Origin: Myxococcales bacterium
Lineage (GTDB): Bacteria; Myxococcota_A; Polyangia; Polyangiales; Houyiibacteriaceae
Direction of reading: 5' to 3'
Length of the DNA stretch: 64,000 nucleotides
Assembly (NCBI GenBank): GCA_029863605.1
Contig: JAOTVB010000010.1
Coordinates: 81,123 to 145,122 of the forward strand
The position numbers and the translations under genes were made by a program. Below the pieces are notes generated by a model. That model saw nothing but the letters and a program-made list of their open reading frames with translations. It made no database searches and was not told where the DNA came from. The stretch's first letter is position 1; the number at the start of each line of letters is the position of its first letter. Below are positions 18,322-27,400 of the stretch, piece by piece.

Positions 18322-19256
18322 GACTTCAGCTCGTCCTCGATCCATCCGTAGTCGTCGGACGAGCCAGCCGGCACGATGACGGACGCACGTCGCTGTCCTT
18401 GCGGTTCTTCGATGTCTGGGGCTTGATACCCGGAAAGCGTTCGCGCGACATCTTCGGGCACCAGGGGCTCGCCGTCTTCGTCGAGCAGGGTGTATTCGAG
18501 GTAGATCGGCTCTTCATGGTCGGTTTGGTAGATGCTGGCGAGGCGTATTTTGGCCATCTCGAGCAGGGCGAGGAAGGTGACCACGAGCTCGTAGGACGTG
18601 CTGACCCCCTCGAAGAGCTCATCGAATCGACAGCGACGCCGTTCGCGGAGCAACTCGACCAGCTCGCCGATGCGCTCCTGAATCGTCATTCGTTCGGCAT
18701 CCACCTCGAGAGAGATCCCGGCGTTGATGCGTTTGGCGACCTCTTTGAGCGCGTCGATGAGCTTGAAGACGCTGAACTTCGCGAGGGACGGCGCGGCGTC
18801 CGAAGTAGGAGTCGGGGACCCACGGGAAAACACGTCACGCCCCGCGATCGCACGCGCGCCGAGATCTTCGGCGACCCGCTTGTACTTTTGATACTCGAGC
18901 AGACGCCGGATCAACTCCGCCCGAGGATCGCCCTCATCGACGTCATCATCGTCTTGGTCCTCGGGGGGTCGTGGCAGGAGCATCTTGCTCTTGATGTGCG
19001 CCAACGTGGCCGCCATCACGAGGTATTCCGAGGCGATGTCGAGGTTCAACTCTTTCATCAACCCGAGGTATTCTAGGTACTTATCGGTGATGAAGGCGAT
19101 CGGCAGATCGAGGACATCGAGCTCGTGCTTCCGGATCAGATGGAGGAGCAAATCGAGCGGCCCTTCGAAGTTGGGCAGCGCGATCCGGAAGTTGGGGTCC
19201 AGAGCCTCCGGCGCGGTTTGGGCATCTTGGGCCGGCATGGGGCTGGGCTCGTTCAT
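18318..19256 (-). CDS. scpA: segregation and condensation protein A (kleisin)
   Basis: Kleisin bridging the SMC heads. 312 residues: N-terminal helical domain with FEGPLDLLLHLIRKHELDVLDLPIAFITDKYL near 31-62, a linker with DDDDVDEGD, and a C-terminal winged helix near 190-260. The C-terminal 50 residues are a variable extension. I took ATG 19256 (MNEPSP); an in-frame TTG at 19295 would overlap the bcp stop but adds nothing conserved. SMC itself is not in this window. Confidence 0.95.
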   Translation of the reverse strand: MNEPSPMPAQDAQTAPEALDPNFRIALPNFEGPLDLLLHLIRKHELDVLDLPIAFITDKYLEYLGLMKELNLDIASEYLVMAATLAHIKSKMLLPRPPEDQDDDDVDEGDPRAELIRRLLEYQKYKRVAEDLGARAIAGRDVFSRGSPTPTSDAAPSLAKFSVFKLIDALKEVAKRINAGISLEVDAERMTIQERIGELVELLRERRRCRFDELFEGVSTSYELVVTFLALLEMAKIRLASIYQTDHEEPIYLEYTLLDEDGEPLVPEDVARTLSGYQAPDIEEPQGQRRASVIVPAGSSDDYGWIEDELKS

Positions 19257-19291
19257 CCCGGTCGAACCATGCGCTCCAAGGCTCCCAGGTG

Positions 19292-19762
19292 TCAATTGCT
19301 ACGGGCGTCGTCGAGGGCTTCGAGGACCTCGTCCACGTGCCCGTTTACCTTCACCTTCGGGAAGTGCTTGATCACCTTCCCATCGGGGCCGATCAGCACG
19401 GTAGAGCGAATGATCCCCATCGATTTCTTGCCGTACATGTTCTTCTCGCCCCAGGCGTCATACTTCTCGAGCATCTCGCCGTCAGGGTCGCTCAAGAGCG
19501 GGAACTTGAGCTCGTATTTGTCTGCGAACTTACAATGCGACGCGATCGAATCTTTGCTGACCCCGATCACCACGGCGTCTCGAGCCTTGATTTTTCGTAG
19601 CGCTTTGTTGAAGTCGTTGGCCTCGGTGGTGCACCCAGGCGTGTTGTCTCGGGGGTAAAAGTAGATGATTGCGTACTTTCCAGCCAAGTCTTTGAGAGCG
19701 ACCTTGCCGCCATCGGAGGACTCGAGACTGAACGCGGGCGCTTTGCGGCCTTCTTGGATCAT
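19292..19762 (-). CDS. bcp: thiol peroxidase / bacterioferritin comigratory protein (PrxQ type)
   Basis: Thioredoxin-dependent peroxiredoxin that reduces H2O2 and organic peroxides in the cytoplasm. 156 residues, normal. Peroxidatic Cys44 sits in NTPGCTTEAND. The resolving Cys found five residues later in E. coli Bcp is absent (Asn49); Cys77 in SHCKF might serve, or the enzyme may be of the 1-Cys kind. It is the first gene of the leftward run; the 93-bp divergent gap to the phosphoesterase gene must hold promoters for both. Confidence 0.94.
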   Translation of the reverse strand: MIQEGRKAPAFSLESSDGGKVALKDLAGKYAIIYFYPRDNTPGCTTEANDFNKALRKIKARDAVVIGVSKDSIASHCKFADKYELKFPLLSDPDGEMLEKYDAWGEKNMYGKKSMGIIRSTVLIGPDGKVIKHFPKVKVNGHVDEVLEALDDARSN

Positions 19763-19855
19763 GTAGAGGCGTCTATTGCGGGTTTGCGTGCGGTGTCAAC
19801 GACCGAAGAACCCCGCGAACTTGGTTTCTGAGAGCTGCGGCACCAAGATCGAGCC

Positions 19856-20533
19856 ATGACCCCCCGGACTCTGGTCGTGGGCGACGTTCACGGTTGCCGA
19901 GAGGAGCTCGAGGACCTCTTGCGCGAGTCGGGCTGGGAGCAGGGAGATCAGCTGGTCTTCGTCGGAGATTTGGTCGCCAAGGGCCCGGATTCACGCGGGG
20001 TTATTCGGCTAGCCCGTGATCTCGAAGGAAAAGCGGTCCGAGGAAACCACGATCAGCATTGCCTCCGTTGGTGGGATGCCAAGCAACGTGGAGAGCCGCT
20101 CCCCGAGCTCCGTGATGCCCATCAGCGGGTCGTGGACCAGCTCGAAGAGGAGGACTGGACCTGGCTTGCCGGTCACCCCCTGTGGCTCGAGCTTTCCGAG
20201 CACGACGCACTGGTGGTTCACGCCGGGCTTCTCCCGGACCTGCCTCTCGAAGACCAAGATCCCGACGACCTGATGAACATGCGGAGCATTCTCGACGACG
20301 GGACGGCGTCCAGTGACTACGAAGAAGGTGAGCCCTGGGCGTCGCTCTGGCCGGGGCCGCGGCTCGCGCTCTTCGGGCACGACGCGATCCGTGGGCTTCA
20401 GCGCTACCCGCATGCATTCGGCCTCGACACCGGATGTGTCTACGGAGGCTGGCTTACGGGGCTCTGGCTTCCCGGCCGCGATCTGGTCTCGGTGCCCGCA
20501 CGCGCGACCTGGGCCGAACCGGGGGAGAGCTAG
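19856..20533 (+). CDS. metallophosphoesterase (ApaH/PrpE-like)
   Basis: 225-residue calcineurin-like phosphoesterase. Metal ligands are visible: GDVHG at 9-13, GDLVAKGPDS at 37-46, GNHD at 63-66, and later VVHAGLLP and LFGHDAI. This is the diadenosine tetraphosphatase/protein phosphatase subgroup; likely substrates are dinucleotide polyphosphates or phosphoproteins, which the sequence cannot settle. One base separates its stop from the next gene. Confidence 0.9.
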   Translation: MTPRTLVVGDVHGCREELEDLLRESGWEQGDQLVFVGDLVAKGPDSRGVIRLARDLEGKAVRGNHDQHCLRWWDAKQRGEPLPELRDAHQRVVDQLEEEDWTWLAGHPLWLELSEHDALVVHAGLLPDLPLEDQDPDDLMNMRSILDDGTASSDYEEGEPWASLWPGPRLALFGHDAIRGLQRYPHAFGLDTGCVYGGWLTGLWLPGRDLVSVPARATWAEPGES

Positions 20534-20534
20534 C

Positions 20535-20885
20535 GTGGCGGAAGTCTTCGTATGCACCGCGGACGAGCTGATCACCGGGGTCATCCGGGCCGCACATCTC
20601 GGTCACGACGATAGCGGCTTGCCGATCATGGCCCTCGTGCTTCGTGACGAGACCGGGACGGTCCGTGCGTATCGAAACCTCTGCAGGCACCTCCCGGTTC
20701 CGCTCGATGGTGGAACGGGCGAGCTGTTGAGCCAGGACGGAGCCCACCTCATCTGCGGGACCCACGGCGCCACCTATCGGCTGATCGATGGATACTGCGT
20801 CGACGGCCCGTGCGAAGGTCTCGCACTTCAGCGCCTGTATTGCCGCGAGCGCGATGGCGATCTCTACGTGTCAGACTCGCCTTGA
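20535..20885 (+). CDS. Rieske [2Fe-2S] ferredoxin-like protein
   Basis: 116 residues starting at GTG 20535, with a GGGGGAG ribosome site at 20520-20526. The cluster ligands are Cys50-x-His52 (LCRHL) and Cys74-x2-His77 (CGTHGA), 21 residues apart, as in soluble Rieske ferredoxins. There is no membrane segment or oxygenase domain. It may carry electrons for an oxygenase or be a NirD-like subunit, but neither partner is nearby. Its only neighbour on the strand is the phosphoesterase, 1 bp upstream. Confidence 0.85.
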   Translation: MAEVFVCTADELITGVIRAAHLGHDDSGLPIMALVLRDETGTVRAYRNLCRHLPVPLDGGTGELLSQDGAHLICGTHGATYRLIDGYCVDGPCEGLALQRLYCRERDGDLYVSDSP

Positions 20886-20901
20886 TTTCGGGTCCGCTGA
20901 G

Positions 20902-21759
20902 TCAGCCGGCTTTTTCTTGCTTCGCGCTCCAAGCGGCAGGGGATGACAGGGGGCCGACCTCGGCCCAGGGCTTGTCTTCGCTGTGTCGAATGACTTGCGG
21001 GCGTGCGGTGAGCACGTCGGCGCCGTCGCGCGTGACCAGCACGGTATGCTCGAACTGCGCCGAGAGGGAGCGGTCGAGCGTGAGCACCGTCCACCCGTCG
21101 TCCATCAGCTCGGTCTGGTAGCCACCGGCATTGATCATCGGCTCGATGGTGAACACCATGCCCGCCTTCATCCGCTTGTCTTTGCCGCGCTTGCCGAAGT
21201 GCGGGATCTGCGGTGGCATGTGGAACTCGCGTCCAACCCCATGTCCGACATAGTCACGCACCACCGAGCATCCCCGGCCCTCAGCGTACTCCTGTATTGC
21301 GGCGCCGATGTCGCCGATACGCTTGCCGTGCTTCACCTCGGCGATTCCGAGCTCGAGGCAACGACGTGCCGTCTCGACGACGTAGATGGCCTCGTCGCCC
21401 GGTTGGCCTACGTAGAAGGTGACGCTGGTGTCCCCGTGGTAGCCGTGCTCGGTCGGGAGATACGTCGTGACGTCGACGTTGACGATGTCGCCGTCCTTGA
21501 GGATGTAAGGCCCCGGGATGCCGTGACAGACGCAGTCATTGACGCTGGTGCAGACGCTCTTCGGGAAGCCTTTGTAGTCGAGCGGCGACGGATAGGCGTC
21601 GCGCGAGACGATGTAGTCGTTCACGAACCGATCGATCGCGTCGGTGGTGATGCCAGGCTCGATCATGTCCCCGACCGCCGTGAGGCAGTCCGCTGCCAAT
21701 TGGCAGGAACGCCGCATGTCTAGAAGCATGCGGGGGGTCATGAGCTCGATTGCGGACAA
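20902..21759 (-). CDS. map: methionine aminopeptidase type I
   Basis: Removes the initiator methionine. 285 residues, the longer type I form with about 35 extra N-terminal residues. The metal-site segments are all present: CHGIPG, VNVDVTTYLPTEHGYHGDTSVTF, GHGVGREFHMPPQIPH, IEPMI, and FEHTVLVT. The C-terminal 25 residues are a non-conserved tail. It is transcribed divergently from the MYXO-CTERM gene and converges on the Rieske gene. Confidence 0.96.
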   Translation of the reverse strand: MSAIELMTPRMLLDMRRSCQLAADCLTAVGDMIEPGITTDAIDRFVNDYIVSRDAYPSPLDYKGFPKSVCTSVNDCVCHGIPGPYILKDGDIVNVDVTTYLPTEHGYHGDTSVTFYVGQPGDEAIYVVETARRCLELGIAEVKHGKRIGDIGAAIQEYAEGRGCSVVRDYVGHGVGREFHMPPQIPHFGKRGKDKRMKAGMVFTIEPMINAGGYQTELMDDGWTVLTLDRSLSAQFEHTVLVTRDGADVLTARPQVIRHSEDKPWAEVGPLSSPAAWSAKQEKAG

Positions 21760-21908
21760 CGTGAACCTTAGGCGCCTGAGTAGGGGTTCTAAGACTTAGT
21801 CGCAAATTGTCCAGAAAATCCCGGCCTCGCGACGTTCGTGCGCGTACCCAGAAATAGCGACCGCGAGGGGAGTTTTCTTGTTATCGTCGGCCCACGGAGG
21901 AAACGGCC

Positions 21909-23282
21909 ATGATCCGATTCACGGTGGTGTCATTTGCACTGGTCGTCTTGCTCGCGCCGGCAAGAAGTGCGGTTGCCCAGACGGTCTACGAAGAGGGCAA
22001 TTTCGATCTCGCGAAGTGGACCCTCTTCGGCCCCTTCATCACCCCCGAGGACAATCTCGGCGGCGGCGCCTTCGACGCGGCAGCGCCCGCCAGCGGTGGC
22101 AATCCGGGTGGCTATCTTCGTATCTCGATCGAACATGTGTCCGTGCCCCTGGGCAGCTCGTTCCTGGCCTGGGCCTTGTTCATCAACGACGAGGCCGAGT
22201 ACCAACCGACAAGCCAAGGTGCTATCCAGCGCGTGGACTTCGACTTCGATGCCCGCTTGGCCCCCGACGGTCGGAACGCACGGACCGTGACGCTAGCGGT
22301 CGAACAGGACGGCTTTGTGTGGGCTGCGATCGAGCCGAGGTTGTCCGTCGACGATAGAAGCTGGTTGCCGAAGTGGATATCCGGTTTGGAGGCCGCCGAC
22401 TTCGTCGTCGGGAACTGGGGTGAGCAAGACCAGCCGGGCAACCCAGATTTTTCCGAAACCGCCTCCCCGATCAAGTTCGGAATCGCACAAGGCCAATCCT
22501 GCCCGGTCACGTCGGATTGCCGCACAATCATTCCGCTAGAGCTCGACATCGACAACTGGAGGGTGGCGGTCAACGAGAGCGGTTACAGCCTCACGCTATC
22601 GGTCGCTGAGACGGCCAGTCCCGGGCCGCTGACCGATTTGCCCTTGCAGTTCCGGGTCAGCGCGAAGGTGCGCAACACGACGTCACCCGACTTGAGCGAC
22701 CTCACCGTGCGCTTCCTCTTGCCGAAGGAGGAGCTGGCGGACTTCACGATCCCAGAGGATGAGTGCATTCCGGATTCTGCGAGCCGGAACGATTTCGTGA
22801 TCGCTGATTGTGCAGTGCCGGGTCCCGTCGGGCCGGCGAGCACCGAGACGGTCGAGGTGCCGACAGCGGGGATCTCCGTCGGCTACGCGGCCGTCGTTCC
22901 CGCCGCTCCCCCCGTTCCCGATGCTGGCCCCCCGCCCCCCTCCGACAGGGCTGTCTTCACTTACAAGGCCGGCGTCCTGCCCTTGGTGGGCACCGACCCT
23001 GACCCCGCCAACGACGTTGCGGATCTAGTCGACGTCGTGGTCTGCAACCCTACCGGGATGGACCCAGTGACCGTGGACGACATCACCGACTGTGACGACC
23101 TGATGACCGGCGGCACATCAGGTTCTGGCGGCGGAGCTGGCACCGGTGGTACGGATATGGGCGGCAGTAGTGATGGCTGTGGCTGCGACGTCGTGGCCAC
23201 GAACGGCTCCGCACCCTGGCTCCTGATCCTGGGTCTCGCCGGCGCAGCGGTTTGGCTACGCCGACGCTATCGCCACATCTAG
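21909..23282 (+). CDS. secreted protein with MYXO-CTERM-type sorting tail
   Basis: 457 residues, ectodomain family not recognised. Residues 1-24 form a Sec signal peptide ending ARSAVAQ. The first half (about 30-200) is beta-rich and resembles a lectin/laminin-G-like sandwich (inference). A segment near 210-310 resembles DUF11-like repeats of cell-wall proteins. Then comes a Ser/Gly-rich linker and the C-terminal tripartite tail GCGCDV..., hydrophobic WLLILGLAGAAVW, RRRYRH, matching MYXO-CTERM; such tails are thought to be cleaved at the Cys and lipid-anchored to the surface. A GGAGG ribosome site precedes ATG 21909. Confidence 0.85.
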   Translation: MIRFTVVSFALVVLLAPARSAVAQTVYEEGNFDLAKWTLFGPFITPEDNLGGGAFDAAAPASGGNPGGYLRISIEHVSVPLGSSFLAWALFINDEAEYQPTSQGAIQRVDFDFDARLAPDGRNARTVTLAVEQDGFVWAAIEPRLSVDDRSWLPKWISGLEAADFVVGNWGEQDQPGNPDFSETASPIKFGIAQGQSCPVTSDCRTIIPLELDIDNWRVAVNESGYSLTLSVAETASPGPLTDLPLQFRVSAKVRNTTSPDLSDLTVRFLLPKEELADFTIPEDECIPDSASRNDFVIADCAVPGPVGPASTETVEVPTAGISVGYAAVVPAAPPVPDAGPPPPSDRAVFTYKAGVLPLVGTDPDPANDVADLVDVVVCNPTGMDPVTVDDITDCDDLMTGGTSGSGGGAGTGGTDMGGSSDGCGCDVVATNGSAPWLLILGLAGAAVWLRRRYRHI

Positions 23283-23381
23283 GCCGCGCCGACACGGAAC
23301 TTCGAGTCGTCCGCCGGGTGGAGGTCGGGACACGCTGGCCCTCCCCGTTTGTCCGCGGCCCCAGTGTCCACGTGAGTCTGT

Positions 23382-23403
23382 GGGCGGGTTTGACCCGTCG
23401 CCC
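23382..23403. terminator. hairpin downstream of the MYXO-CTERM gene
   Basis: GGGC and GGGT on the left pair with ACCC and GCCC on the right around a TTG loop, with a small asymmetric bulge. It sits 100 bp after the stop and before the next start. There is no T-run, so it is a candidate terminator or mRNA end-stabiliser only. Confidence 0.35.
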
Positions 23404-23448
23404 CCTTGGCACTATCTAGCCGCCCGAGAGGACTTGAACGGCTTTTCG

Positions 23449-23682
23449 ATGCCAGATACTTACAACAACGTCCCGATGAGTGACGGCATGGCGGAGCGCA
23501 CCGTCAAGGAAGACGCCTTCTGGAGCGGGCCGAAGCTCGTCATCCTCGGCTTCGTGACGCTTGGCCTCTGCTTTGGCCTGCTTTGGGCGATGGCGGAAGG
23601 CATCATCGGCCCGGAGCAACACGAGGCCGATTGGGGCAACGAAACCCACATGCTTCAGCCGGGCGGCGGCCCCCTCGATTGA
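23449..23682 (+). CDS. small single-pass membrane protein
   Basis: 77 residues from ATG 23449. One clear membrane helix at about 27-46 (LVILGFVTLGLCFGLLWAMA), flanked by a charged cytoplasmic N-terminus and a short His/Glu-containing C-terminus. No family recognised. A frame open from GTG 23380 would run through the hairpin, so I prefer 23449, preceded at a distance by AGAGGA. It converges on the next small gene. Confidence 0.55.
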   Translation: MPDTYNNVPMSDGMAERTVKEDAFWSGPKLVILGFVTLGLCFGLLWAMAEGIIGPEQHEADWGNETHMLQPGGGPLD

Positions 23683-23706
23683 ATCAGGGCGGCGAGCCTT
23701 GATTCA
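23680..23706. terminator. bidirectional hairpin spanning two convergent stop codons
   Basis: TGAATCAGG pairs with CCTTGATTCA around an 8-base loop (one bulged A). The left arm begins with the stop of the rightward gene; the right arm contains the stop of the leftward gene. With convergent genes 21 bp apart, a shared terminator is the natural reading, although no T-run follows. Confidence 0.45.
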
Positions 23707-23886
23707 GTCGAAATCGAAATCGAGCTCCTCGGGCTCCTCGCTTTTGAGCGAGTCGTCTTCGCCCGGCTCGAAGGTGGCTTCGGAATAGAGATCGTCGAGG
23801 GACCAGCCGGCCTTGTGGTGGCGTCGGAGCTCTTCGCGCTCGAACTCGGCCAGTGAGAAATAGTTCTTCGGTCCTTTCGGCCGCAT
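23704..23886 (-). CDS. small acidic hypothetical protein
   Basis: 60 residues: a basic/amphipathic first half (MRPKGPKNYFSLAEFEREELRRHH) and a strongly acidic second half ending DFDFD. No family recognised. Support: a strong GGGGGAG ribosome site just before ATG 23886, and convergence with a shared hairpin. It may be a small regulatory or adaptor protein; function unknown. Confidence 0.6.
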   Translation of the reverse strand: MRPKGPKNYFSLAEFEREELRRHHKAGWSLDDLYSEATFEPGEDDSLKSEEPEELDFDFD

Positions 23887-24037
23887 GTCTCCCCCTTTTC
23901 AGCAGCCTGCCAACCGAGTCTGGTATGGCAAATGACTACTTTGTCCTACACTGCAGCACACCCTACTCACCGGGATCGAGATCGCAAAAAAAACGGGCGA
24001 GATTGAAACCAACCGGCCGCGCTGGTAGACGCAGTCC

Positions 24038-24808
24038 ATGAGTCGGGTGGTTGCGATCGCCAATCAAAAGGGCGGCGTCGGGAAGACGACGACCGCGGTG
24101 AACCTCGGAGCCAGCCTCGCGGTGGCGGAGCAGCGCGTCCTTTTGGTCGACCTCGACCCGCAGAGCAACGCCTCGACCGGTGTCGGTTGCGACCCGGGCA
24201 ATGAAGAGATGGAGGGCTCCTACGAGCTCCTCCTGCGCGAGATCGAGACCGCCGACGCCATCTACGAGACCGAGATGCCCTACTTGCACATCATCGCGGC
24301 GACGCAGGACTTGGTTGGCGTTGAACGCGACCTGCTCCATTCGGACGACGCCGCCACGCGGCTTCGCGACGCCCTCGGCTCGGTGCGCGACGACTACGAC
24401 TTCATCGTGGTCGACTGCCCGCCCTCGCTCGGCATGCTCACGATCAACGCCTTGACGGCGGCCGACTTGGTCATCGTGCCATTGCAATGCGAGTACTACG
24501 CGCTCGAGGGGCTATCGCAGCTGGTTGGCACGATCGAACGCGTGCGTGCCTCGGTCAACGAAGACCTCGAGATCCACGGCGTGTTGCTGACCATGTTCGA
24601 TTCGCGGAACAACTTGGCCAACGAAGTGGCCGAAGAGGTGCGTCGCCACTTCCGCGTCTATGACACGATTATTCCCCGAAATGTGAGGCTCGCCGAAGCT
24701 CCCTCCCACGGAAAGCCAGTCATCCTGTATGATGCGTCCTCGCGGGGTTCCTATACGTACTTGAACCTCGCTCGAGAGCTGCTCGATGATCTGGAGGTAG
24801 CGGCGTAG
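24038..24808 (+). CDS. parA: chromosome partitioning ATPase ParA (Soj)
   Basis: 256-residue deviant Walker ATPase that moves ParB-parS complexes on the nucleoid. Walker A KGGVGKTT at 11-18, Walker A' DLDPQSNAST near 40-49, and Walker B VVDCPPSLGML near 125-135. It lacks the N-terminal HTH of plasmid type Ia ParA, fitting a chromosomal Soj. It overlaps parB by one base (TAGTG). Confidence 0.96.
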   Translation: MSRVVAIANQKGGVGKTTTAVNLGASLAVAEQRVLLVDLDPQSNASTGVGCDPGNEEMEGSYELLLREIETADAIYETEMPYLHIIAATQDLVGVERDLLHSDDAATRLRDALGSVRDDYDFIVVDCPPSLGMLTINALTAADLVIVPLQCEYYALEGLSQLVGTIERVRASVNEDLEIHGVLLTMFDSRNNLANEVAEEVRRHFRVYDTIIPRNVRLAEAPSHGKPVILYDASSRGSYTYLNLARELLDDLEVAA

Positions 24809-25659
24809 TGGCGCGAAGACGGTTGGGGCGTGGGTTGGATGGCTTGCTTCCGGCAGCGCCGCCGGCCTCGGAACGCTCCGCAAAGAACACCGCAGCGATC
24901 GAAGACCTGCACCCGGGACAGATGCAGCCCCGCACGCGTATGGACGCGGAAGCCTTGGCGGAGCTTGCGGCTTCGATCCGTGAGCACGGGGTGTTGGAGC
25001 CGGTCCTGGTGCGTAAGCGGTCTCCGGGCGGCTTCGAGATCATCGCGGGGGAGCGGCGGTGGCGCGCCGCGCAGCAGGCCGGGCTCAAGGAGCTGCCGAT
25101 CTTCGTGCATGACCTCAACGACGAGGCGGCCTTCGAAGCGGCTCTCGTCGAGAACCTCCAGCGCGAAGACCTCAACCCGATGGAAACCGCGCGTGCATTT
25201 CAGCGGTTGGTCGACGACTACGGTTACACGCAAGAAGCGATCGCGACCAGGGTCGGCAAAGAACGGTCGACGGTCGCCAACGCCCTGCGCCTTCTGAAGC
25301 TTCCAAAAGACATCATGGACATGGTCGAGGATGGTCAGCTCAGCGAAGGCCACGCCCGCGCCCTGCTCTCGGCCCCCAACGTGAGCACCATGAAACGGCT
25401 CGCACGGAACGCGGTCTCGAAGGGCTGGAGTGTGCGCGAGGCCGAGCGGCACGCCCGTAAGGTGGCCCGAGGGAATGGCGATGGCGCCGCCAAGGCGAAG
25501 GCCGGCAAGAGCGCGAACGTTCGCGACCTCGAACATCGGCTTTCCCTCGCCCTCGGCTCGACGACCACGATCCACGAAAGCGGCAAAGAGCGCGGCCAGA
25601 TCCGCATCCACTACGCGAGCTTCGACGAGCTCGACCGAATCATCGCGAAACTCACCTAG
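24808..25659 (+). CDS. parB: chromosome partitioning CTPase/DNA-binding protein ParB (Spo0J)
   Basis: 283 residues from GTG 24808. N-terminal ParA-interacting motif (RRLGRGLDGLLP), CTP-binding domain with EHGVLEPVLVR, GERRWRAAQQAG and ENLQREDLNPME, a HTH region near 125-165 (TQEAIATRVGKERSTVANALRLL), and a C-terminal dimerisation segment. No parS-like 16-mer (TGTTTCACGTGAAACA) was seen near the gene, so the loading sites are presumably elsewhere. Confidence 0.96.
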   Translation: MARRRLGRGLDGLLPAAPPASERSAKNTAAIEDLHPGQMQPRTRMDAEALAELAASIREHGVLEPVLVRKRSPGGFEIIAGERRWRAAQQAGLKELPIFVHDLNDEAAFEAALVENLQREDLNPMETARAFQRLVDDYGYTQEAIATRVGKERSTVANALRLLKLPKDIMDMVEDGQLSEGHARALLSAPNVSTMKRLARNAVSKGWSVREAERHARKVARGNGDGAAKAKAGKSANVRDLEHRLSLALGSTTTIHESGKERGQIRIHYASFDELDRIIAKLT

Positions 25660-25669
25660 GAGCCGGGTG

Positions 25670-26449
25670 ATGGATGGCGCAGTTTCACCAGCGAAGCCGC
25701 CCCTTGGTAGCTGGGATTGGCTGACCGAGACGGGCGGCGTGCTGACCGCCAAAGAGCGGCTTGCGCTGGTTCCGTCTCTGGCCAAGACGTTCGGGCGATT
25801 TTCCTTCGACCGGCTCCGACTCGCGATCGGCGCTCGCGCGCGGCATGGGTTGAGTGCAGAAGACCTTTGGCCGGTACGCCCCGACTCCCAGTTGATTCGC
25901 CACGCAGAGGAAGAAGCCCGCGATCTCCAGTCCGTGCCGGTGGTGAACCATGGCTATCGTACGTGGGTCTTCGGTGTGGCGCTCGCCAAGCTCGATGACG
26001 CTGTGATCGACCCTGAGCTCTTTCACGCGGGATCGCTGCTTCACGACCTGGGGCTCGAGCACATCCAACCCGGGCAGTGTTTCACCCGTCGAAGCGCAGA
26101 GTCGGCAGAAGCCGTCGCGGAGCGATCTGGTCTCGATCGGGCTAGGGCGCTCGAGATGATGAACGGTATCGCCATGCACATCACCCCTGGGCTCCAGCCT
26201 GCAGGCAGCGCGCTCGGGTTCTACTTGCAGGCTGGCGCTATGGCGGACCTCGCCGGCCTTCGCGCCTGGCAGCTACCCAAGGATCTGCGCGCCCGCGCTG
26301 ACCAAGCCTATCCTCGCGAGCGGGTGCACGAAGTGCTCTCCCGGTGTTGGCACGCCGAGGCCAAAGCGGTTCCGAACGGTCGGGCCCACTTCGCGGACAA
26401 GTGGGGCGGCTTTTCGCGCATCGTCAAGTGGTTTCCCGTCGCGAAGTAG
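25670..26449 (+). CDS. HD-domain hydrolase, cyanamide hydratase-like
   Basis: 259 residues. The HD core spans about 85-200: NHGYRTW at 93-99, HDLGLEH at 125-131 (His125-Asp126) and His170 in AMHITPG, as in the Ddi2/cyanamide hydratase branch of HD enzymes. The real substrate is unknown. Start ATG 25670 is fixed by an AGGAG site overlapping the parB stop, 10 bp away, so the gene is probably the third of the parAB transcript. Confidence 0.8.
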   Translation: MDGAVSPAKPPLGSWDWLTETGGVLTAKERLALVPSLAKTFGRFSFDRLRLAIGARARHGLSAEDLWPVRPDSQLIRHAEEEARDLQSVPVVNHGYRTWVFGVALAKLDDAVIDPELFHAGSLLHDLGLEHIQPGQCFTRRSAESAEAVAERSGLDRARALEMMNGIAMHITPGLQPAGSALGFYLQAGAMADLAGLRAWQLPKDLRARADQAYPRERVHEVLSRCWHAEAKAVPNGRAHFADKWGGFSRIVKWFPVAK

Positions 26450-26463
26450 CATTCGAGATTGCA

Positions 26464-27315
26464 CTATCGCGCGCGCGCCTCGGCTGCGTCGACGGTGTTG
26501 CTGAGCAACATGGCGATCGTCATTGGGCCCACGCCGCCTGGCACGGGAGTGATGTAGGAGGCGTGCTTCGACGCTCCTTCGAAGTCGACGTCTCCCGTGA
26601 GTGAGCCGGCTTCCAGGCGGTTGATCCCCACATCGATGACCACTGCGCGTTCTTTGATCCAATCCCCTTTGACGAGATTCGGGCGGCCGACGGCGGCGAC
26701 GACGATGTCGGCTTCACGAACGCGGTGGGCTAGGTTTTCGGTCCGCGAGTGGGCAATGGTGACCGTCGCGTGCTTCTCGAGCAGCATCAGGGCGATCGGT
26801 TTGCCGACGAGCGTGCTCCGTCCGAGCACGAGGGCGCGCTTGCCTTTGGGATTGCAGCCGACATGCTCGAGCATTCGCATGCAGCCACTCGGGGTGCACG
26901 GCCGGAGGCCCTTTCGACCGACCACCAGCAACCCCGCGTTGAACGGATGCAAGCCATCGACGTCTTTGCTGGGGTCGATGGCGTCGACGATCATCTGGTC
27001 GTCCAGATGGTCCGGCAACGGGAGCTGCACCAGGATGCCGTCGATGTCTGGAGCGGCGTTGAGCTCCGCGACGAGGGCCAAGAGGTCTGCCTCGGTGGTT
27101 TCCGCCGGGAGCCGATGGACCTCACCGGCGATCCCGGCTTTGCCCGCGGCCCGCTCCTTGTTTCGGACGTAGACCTGGGAGGCGGGGTCTTCGCCCACCA
27201 ACACCACGTGGAGCCCGGGCGCCCTTCCATGCTTGGCGGCAAACGCCTCCGCTCGGGTTTTGACCTCCGCCCGCACCTCTTTGGCGAGCGCCTTGCCGTC
27301 GATCAGCTCAGCCAT
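26464..27315 (-). CDS. folD: methylenetetrahydrofolate dehydrogenase / cyclohydrolase
   Basis: Bifunctional one-carbon enzyme: 5,10-methylene-THF to methenyl- to 10-formyl-THF. 283 residues. Family motifs: [14 protein letters not shown] (catalytic Lys region, near 49-62), [38 protein letters not shown] and [15 protein letters not shown] near the end. Start ATG 27315 gives the standard N-terminus; a longer frame to 27525 has no supporting residues. Divergent from ileS over an 85-bp gap. Confidence 0.96.
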   Translation of the reverse strand: MAELIDGKALAKEVRAEVKTRAEAFAAKHGRAPGLHVVLVGEDPASQVYVRNKERAAGKAGIAGEVHRLPAETTEADLLALVAELNAAPDIDGILVQLPLPDHLDDQMIVDAIDPSKDVDGLHPFNAGLLVVGRKGLRPCTPSGCMRMLEHVGCNPKGKRALVLGRSTLVGKPIALMLLEKHATVTIAHSRTENLAHRVREADIVVAAVGRPNLVKGDWIKERAVVIDVGINRLEAGSLTGDVDFEGASKHASYITPVPGGVGPMTIAMLLSNTVDAAEARAR

Positions 27316-27400
27316 GGCCGGGGTGTAACAGCTGCCCCTTCCCCGCTCAAACCACCGGTGCCGGTGGAAATCGCGGCTTGGCGTGGTATGCCGCGTGGCC

